6,281 bases of DNA, taken from the NCBI GenBank assembly GCA_030607635.1, contig JAUWJP010000103.1:1-6281 (forward strand), in the 5' to 3' direction. Below are positions 5,485 through 6,281 of this stretch, one piece after another; the first letter of the stretch is position 1; the number at the start of each line of letters is the position of its first letter. Origin of the DNA: Candidatus Aminicenantota bacterium. Its GTDB lineage: Bacteria > Acidobacteriota > Aminicenantia > Aminicenantales > Aminicenantaceae. The notes beneath the pieces were generated by a model. It searched no databases and was not told the origin of the DNA. It worked only from the letters and a program-made list of their open reading frames with translations. The translations under genes were made by a program, and so were the position numbers.

Positions 5485-5715
5485 ATGAACATCAACGACT
5501 TGCCGGAAGACAATGGAAGCTTATCACCTCTTTATTTTTATCGTTATGCGCTTAAGGATTTAATGCAGGAATTCCTTTATATTCAAATGGAAGAGACTCA
5601 GAACATAAATCCAGTACAGACAAAATTAAGAAAATCCTCAATGGCCAATAAGCTTTCCAAAGCTCAAGAATTATTTGACTCTGACCTCTTAAAATGTTAT
5701 AAATTCTACCTTTAA
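5485..5715 (+). CDS. Small hypothetical protein (76 aa)
   Basis: I do not recognise this protein. It starts at ATG 5485 with a good GGAG ribosome site six bases upstream (5475-5478) and ends at TAA 5713-5715, only 11 bases before the lipoprotein gene, so the two are likely cotranscribed. There is no signal peptide, no membrane segment and a single Cys (71). Residues 15-35 (from LYFYRY to FLYIQ) form an aromatic, probably amphipathic helix. Residues 45-70 are lysine-rich and also probably helical. The downstream gene has a poor ribosome site of its own, so translation of this ORF may help express it. The ribosome site and spacing support it as real; lack of any known relative and its AT-rich sequence leave room for a chance ORF. 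Confidence 0.5.
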   Translation: MNINDLPEDNGSLSPLYFYRYALKDLMQEFLYIQMEETQNINPVQTKLRKSSMANKLSKAQELFDSDLLKCYKFYL

Positions 5716-5726
5716 GCAAAAATCTG

Positions 5727-6281
5727 ATGAAAATGAAACATCTTTGCACAACCATTCTTATTACGTCATTTATCTTTTTATGGAGTTGTTCTTCTTCCTT
5801 GGATAGAATCCAAACCAATCCTTCATCAACTACCAATAAAGCTGATTCCGAAGAGCAGGCTTCGAGATCTAAAAAGGGAAAGAATCTAGACGGCAGTGAA
5901 ACCCTTGCTCAGGAGAGTGCTTCTCTCCAGGATGATCCCCTGTCCGTCCTCGAAGATGCTCTGTATGTCTACCAGGATAGCCAACTTGCTTGGGAAAAGG
6001 GAGATTTCGATACCGCGCTGGCAGCTCTGGATGATGCTTACAGCTTGATCTTGAGGCTCACCCTCCCCCCTGATTCCTCCCTCATCCAGGAAAAAAACGA
6101 TCTCAGACTCCTGATCGCGCAAAGAATTCAAGAAATATACGCTTCACAGCTAACAGCGGTCGGGAATAATCATCAAACCATTCCTCTTGTAGAAAATGAG
6201 CATGTCAATAATCAAATAAAACGTTTCCAAAATGCAGAGAGAAAATTTTTCGAGCAGTCGTACAAACGCTCAGGACTCTAC
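5727..6281 (+). CDS. Lipoprotein, N-terminal part of a MltD-like lytic transglycosylase (3' end outside window)
   Basis: The frame is open from ATG 5727 through the right edge (185 codons, no stop). The product begins with a lipoprotein signal: MKMKH, a hydrophobic core at 8-18 and a likely lipobox L18-W19-S20-C21, with acylation at C21. A serine-rich, charged linker follows (about 22-70). Residues 71-143 are helical (EDALYVYQDSQLAWEKGDFD...) and resemble a TPR-like segment. The end, IPLVENEHVNNQIKRFQ at 152-168 then ERKFFEQSYKRSGLY at 171-185, matches the conserved segment that precedes the catalytic SLT domain in MltD-type enzymes (typically 'IPxVxNxxVxxxIxxFQ...RSGRY'). Such enzymes cleave glycan strands of peptidoglycan and often carry C-terminal LysM repeats. 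Catalytic Glu and LysM would lie beyond the window. A second ATG at 5733 is possible; neither has a strong ribosome site. Confidence 0.78.
   Translation, partial: MKMKHLCTTILITSFIFLWSCSSSLDRIQTNPSSTTNKADSEEQASRSKKGKNLDGSETLAQESASLQDDPLSVLEDALYVYQDSQLAWEKGDFDTALAALDDAYSLILRLTLPPDSSLIQEKNDLRLLIAQRIQEIYASQLTAVGNNHQTIPLVENEHVNNQIKRFQNAERKFFEQSYKRSGLY

Noticed and set aside
5165..5488. 107-codon plus-strand ORF after galE, ending in an ATGA overlap with the 76-aa ORF
   Set aside because: It begins inside galE without a ribosome site, crosses a sharp GC change at about 5280 and a probable promoter, and its translation shows no recognisable domain. The ATGA overlap is probably chance.
5552..5836. 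94-codon minus-strand ORF
   Set aside because: Antisense to the 76-aa ORF and to the lipoprotein signal peptide, both of which have better support.

Overview
The window is 6.3 kb from a diderm (Gram-negative-type) bacterium. The cell-envelope evidence is an outer-membrane beta-barrel C-terminus ending in Trp-Phe, a secreted LEA type 2 protein, a lipoprotein that looks like the N-terminal part of a MltD-type lytic transglycosylase, and a GalE epimerase. The DNA is fairly AT-rich. No gene here fixes the phylum. The LEA-2 duplication, the HD-type CCA-adding enzyme and the envelope genes would fit an uncultivated deep-branching lineage, but that is only an impression.

Layout. Positions 2-325 (+) hold the 3' end of a beta-barrel gene. 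Facing it is a three-gene minus-strand operon, transcribed from about 2570 down to 322: LEA type 2 secreted protein (284 aa), family 2 glycosyltransferase (287 aa) and nitroreductase (171 aa). The spacings are 17 bp and a 4-bp ATGA overlap. The beta-barrel gene and the nitroreductase gene converge and share 4 bp across their stop codons, so any terminator for the plus transcript must lie inside the nitroreductase gene, where a perfect inverted repeat is visible at 363-380. The divergent intergenic region 2570-2760 carries a good plus-strand sigma70-type promoter. It also holds a 19-codon leader ORF whose stop overlaps the start of the next gene.

The plus-strand operon that follows encodes a tRNA nucleotidyltransferase/poly(A) polymerase-family protein with an HD domain (481 aa) and UDP-glucose 4-epimerase (326 aa), again joined by an ATGA overlap. 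The 301-bp gap 5184-5484 splits sharply into a GC-rich, foldable first third (about 57% GC by hand count) and an AT-rich remainder (about 32%) with a likely -10 element. It leads into a small unknown ORF (76 aa) and, 11 bp later, into a lipoprotein gene that runs off the right edge. That last gene has no stop codon inside the window and is easy to miss.

The genes read mostly as ordinary envelope and housekeeping functions: sugar-nucleotide supply (GalE), glycosyl transfer (GT2), periplasmic or surface proteins (LEA-2, beta-barrel) and peptidoglycan remodelling (lytic transglycosylase). I found no convincing new defence or mobile system. The points most worth a second look are the ExD in place of DxD in the active site of the nucleotidyltransferase, the leader ORF coupled to it, and the GC-rich foldable block after galE.
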